NCBI GenBank assembly: GCA_914767715.1
Contig: OU612066.1
Location: 439,001-503,000 of the forward strand
DNA length: 64,000 bases
Direction of reading: 5' to 3'
DNA from: Membranipora membranacea
Taxonomy: Eukaryota; Bryozoa; Gymnolaemata; Cheilostomatida; Membraniporidae
How positions within the stretch are numbered: position 1 is the stretch's first letter; each line of letters starts with the position of its first letter. The translations under genes were made by a program, and so were the position numbers. The notes beneath the pieces are model-generated. The model had not been told where the DNA came from and did no database searches. It saw only the letters and a program-made list of their open reading frames with translations. Positions 63,032 to 64,000 of this stretch are shown piece by piece.

Positions 63032-63540
63032 GTGAGTTTAACATGTCACCTATTGATATTGTCTCAGCCTTCATCGTTGTTCCTTTCCAACATCACTTTG
63101 GTTCCTTTAGAAAATGTGTTAGAAAATATTATTTACAGCTATCAAACCACACCACACCACAAAAAAATTGAGTTGAATGAAAATGAATTGATTTACTAAA
63201 TAAATTGATGCATGCCTTTGCCATGTAAGTCGAAAAGCTGACATAATGCCAAAGTGCAGATATGTTTTTACTTCCAATGAAAGATAAAATAAAGGTTAAA
63301 TCCGTCTAGAAAACCTGTCTGAAAATCTGCAGAATAAAAGCAGCTTGAGATTCCCAACGTAGGCGGTTTGCGAGAATGAAAGGTTCTGCATTCACTTTAA
63401 ACTAAAAAAAAACGAAGTCCTAGCCAACATTTATCTTCCATGGCAAGGAGAGAACTTTTGTAGGTAGGCCTCATTACCTTTTTATGCTTGTCAACATCAT
63501 CTCCCACCCCAAGAAGCAAGATTAAAAACTGGGGTATACA

Positions 63541-64000
63541 CAGTTTACTGAGCTCTGATTTAGGCCTCAATTCGGAGTTGTCCTCTCTCCAGTTTGGTAC
63601 TTTTAACCCACGCCGCATAGAAAAAACGTGCTGAAAAGAGGGTAATCTTAAAAAACGCTTTTAAAAGGATAAAAATGATTTTTGATTCAGAATCTGCAAC
63701 ATTGAAAACTCATATGGACATAGTTTGGGAAATAAATTTAGTATTTGTATAGCGTTTTCTGCATGTTTTGCGGACAATTTGGCAGAATTTTTCACAAGTT
63801 TCATCACTAAAATTAAGATAAATCAACATTCAAGCTTCCAATGATTTGGAAACCCTGTGTCACAGGGTTTTCAATGGTGCAGACTCTGAATTAAAAATCA
63901 TTTTTATCCTAGCATAAGCGGTTTTCAAGATAACCCTCTTTCAGCAGGTTTTTCCTATGCGGCGTGGGTTAAAAGTACCAAACTGGAAAGAGGACAACTC
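63541..64000. mobile_element. MITE family 3, second copy (cut by window end)
   Basis: Co-linear with 45371-45876 from CAGTTTACTGAGCTCTGATT onward. It carries the same ACCCACGCCGCATAG arms and AAACCCTGTGTCACAGGGTT centre, and differs by scattered substitutions and a 13-bp deletion near 63750. The right arm runs out of the window. Confidence 0.93.

Overview
This is AT-rich nuclear DNA from an animal. Genes are split by short to medium introns with GT-AG borders, and the introns and gaps hold minisatellites, palindromic elements and retrotransposon relics. The gene set includes a vesicular glutamate transporter, a neuropeptide-type GPCR, a Ral GTPase, a DDX51-type helicase and mitochondrial ATP synthase beta. 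It fits a bilaterian invertebrate, most likely marine. The sequence alone does not fix the phylum. Exons were joined by hand from reading frame, splice consensus and recall of the protein families.

Layout. 166-2273 (+): last two coding exons of HMG-CoA lyase, separated by an intron filled with a 21-bp minisatellite. 4419-9347 (-): a four-exon Ral GTPase. 9430-12370: gap with two LINE relics. 12371-15786 (+): nine-exon ATP synthase beta. 15787-20927: no gene seen. 20928-22316 (+): intronless-CDS class A GPCR. 22317-27026: no gene seen. 27027-40343 (+): 14-exon vesicular glutamate transporter. 41281-53680 (-): 13-exon DDX51-like helicase. A two-exon secreted Thr-rich/PAN-domain gene (47988-50541, +) is nested in its third intron. 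54290-61640 (-): LINE relics and palindromic elements. 62539-63031 (+): a possible exon of an unrecognised gene.

The strongest unexplained signal is a set of tandem arrays whose repeat unit contains a splice junction. In Ral, 24 head-to-tail copies carry the 3' splice site plus the start of the last exon. In VGLUT, ten copies of a unit beginning GGTAAGTATAACTAAC follow a real donor. In DDX51, an exon end plus its donor is present three times. In Ral, the acceptor chosen decides whether the protein keeps its CaaX prenylation box. The genes have no evident pathway in common. They are housekeeping (HMGCL, ATP5F1B, DDX51), signalling (Ral, GPCR) and synaptic (VGLUT) genes lying side by side.
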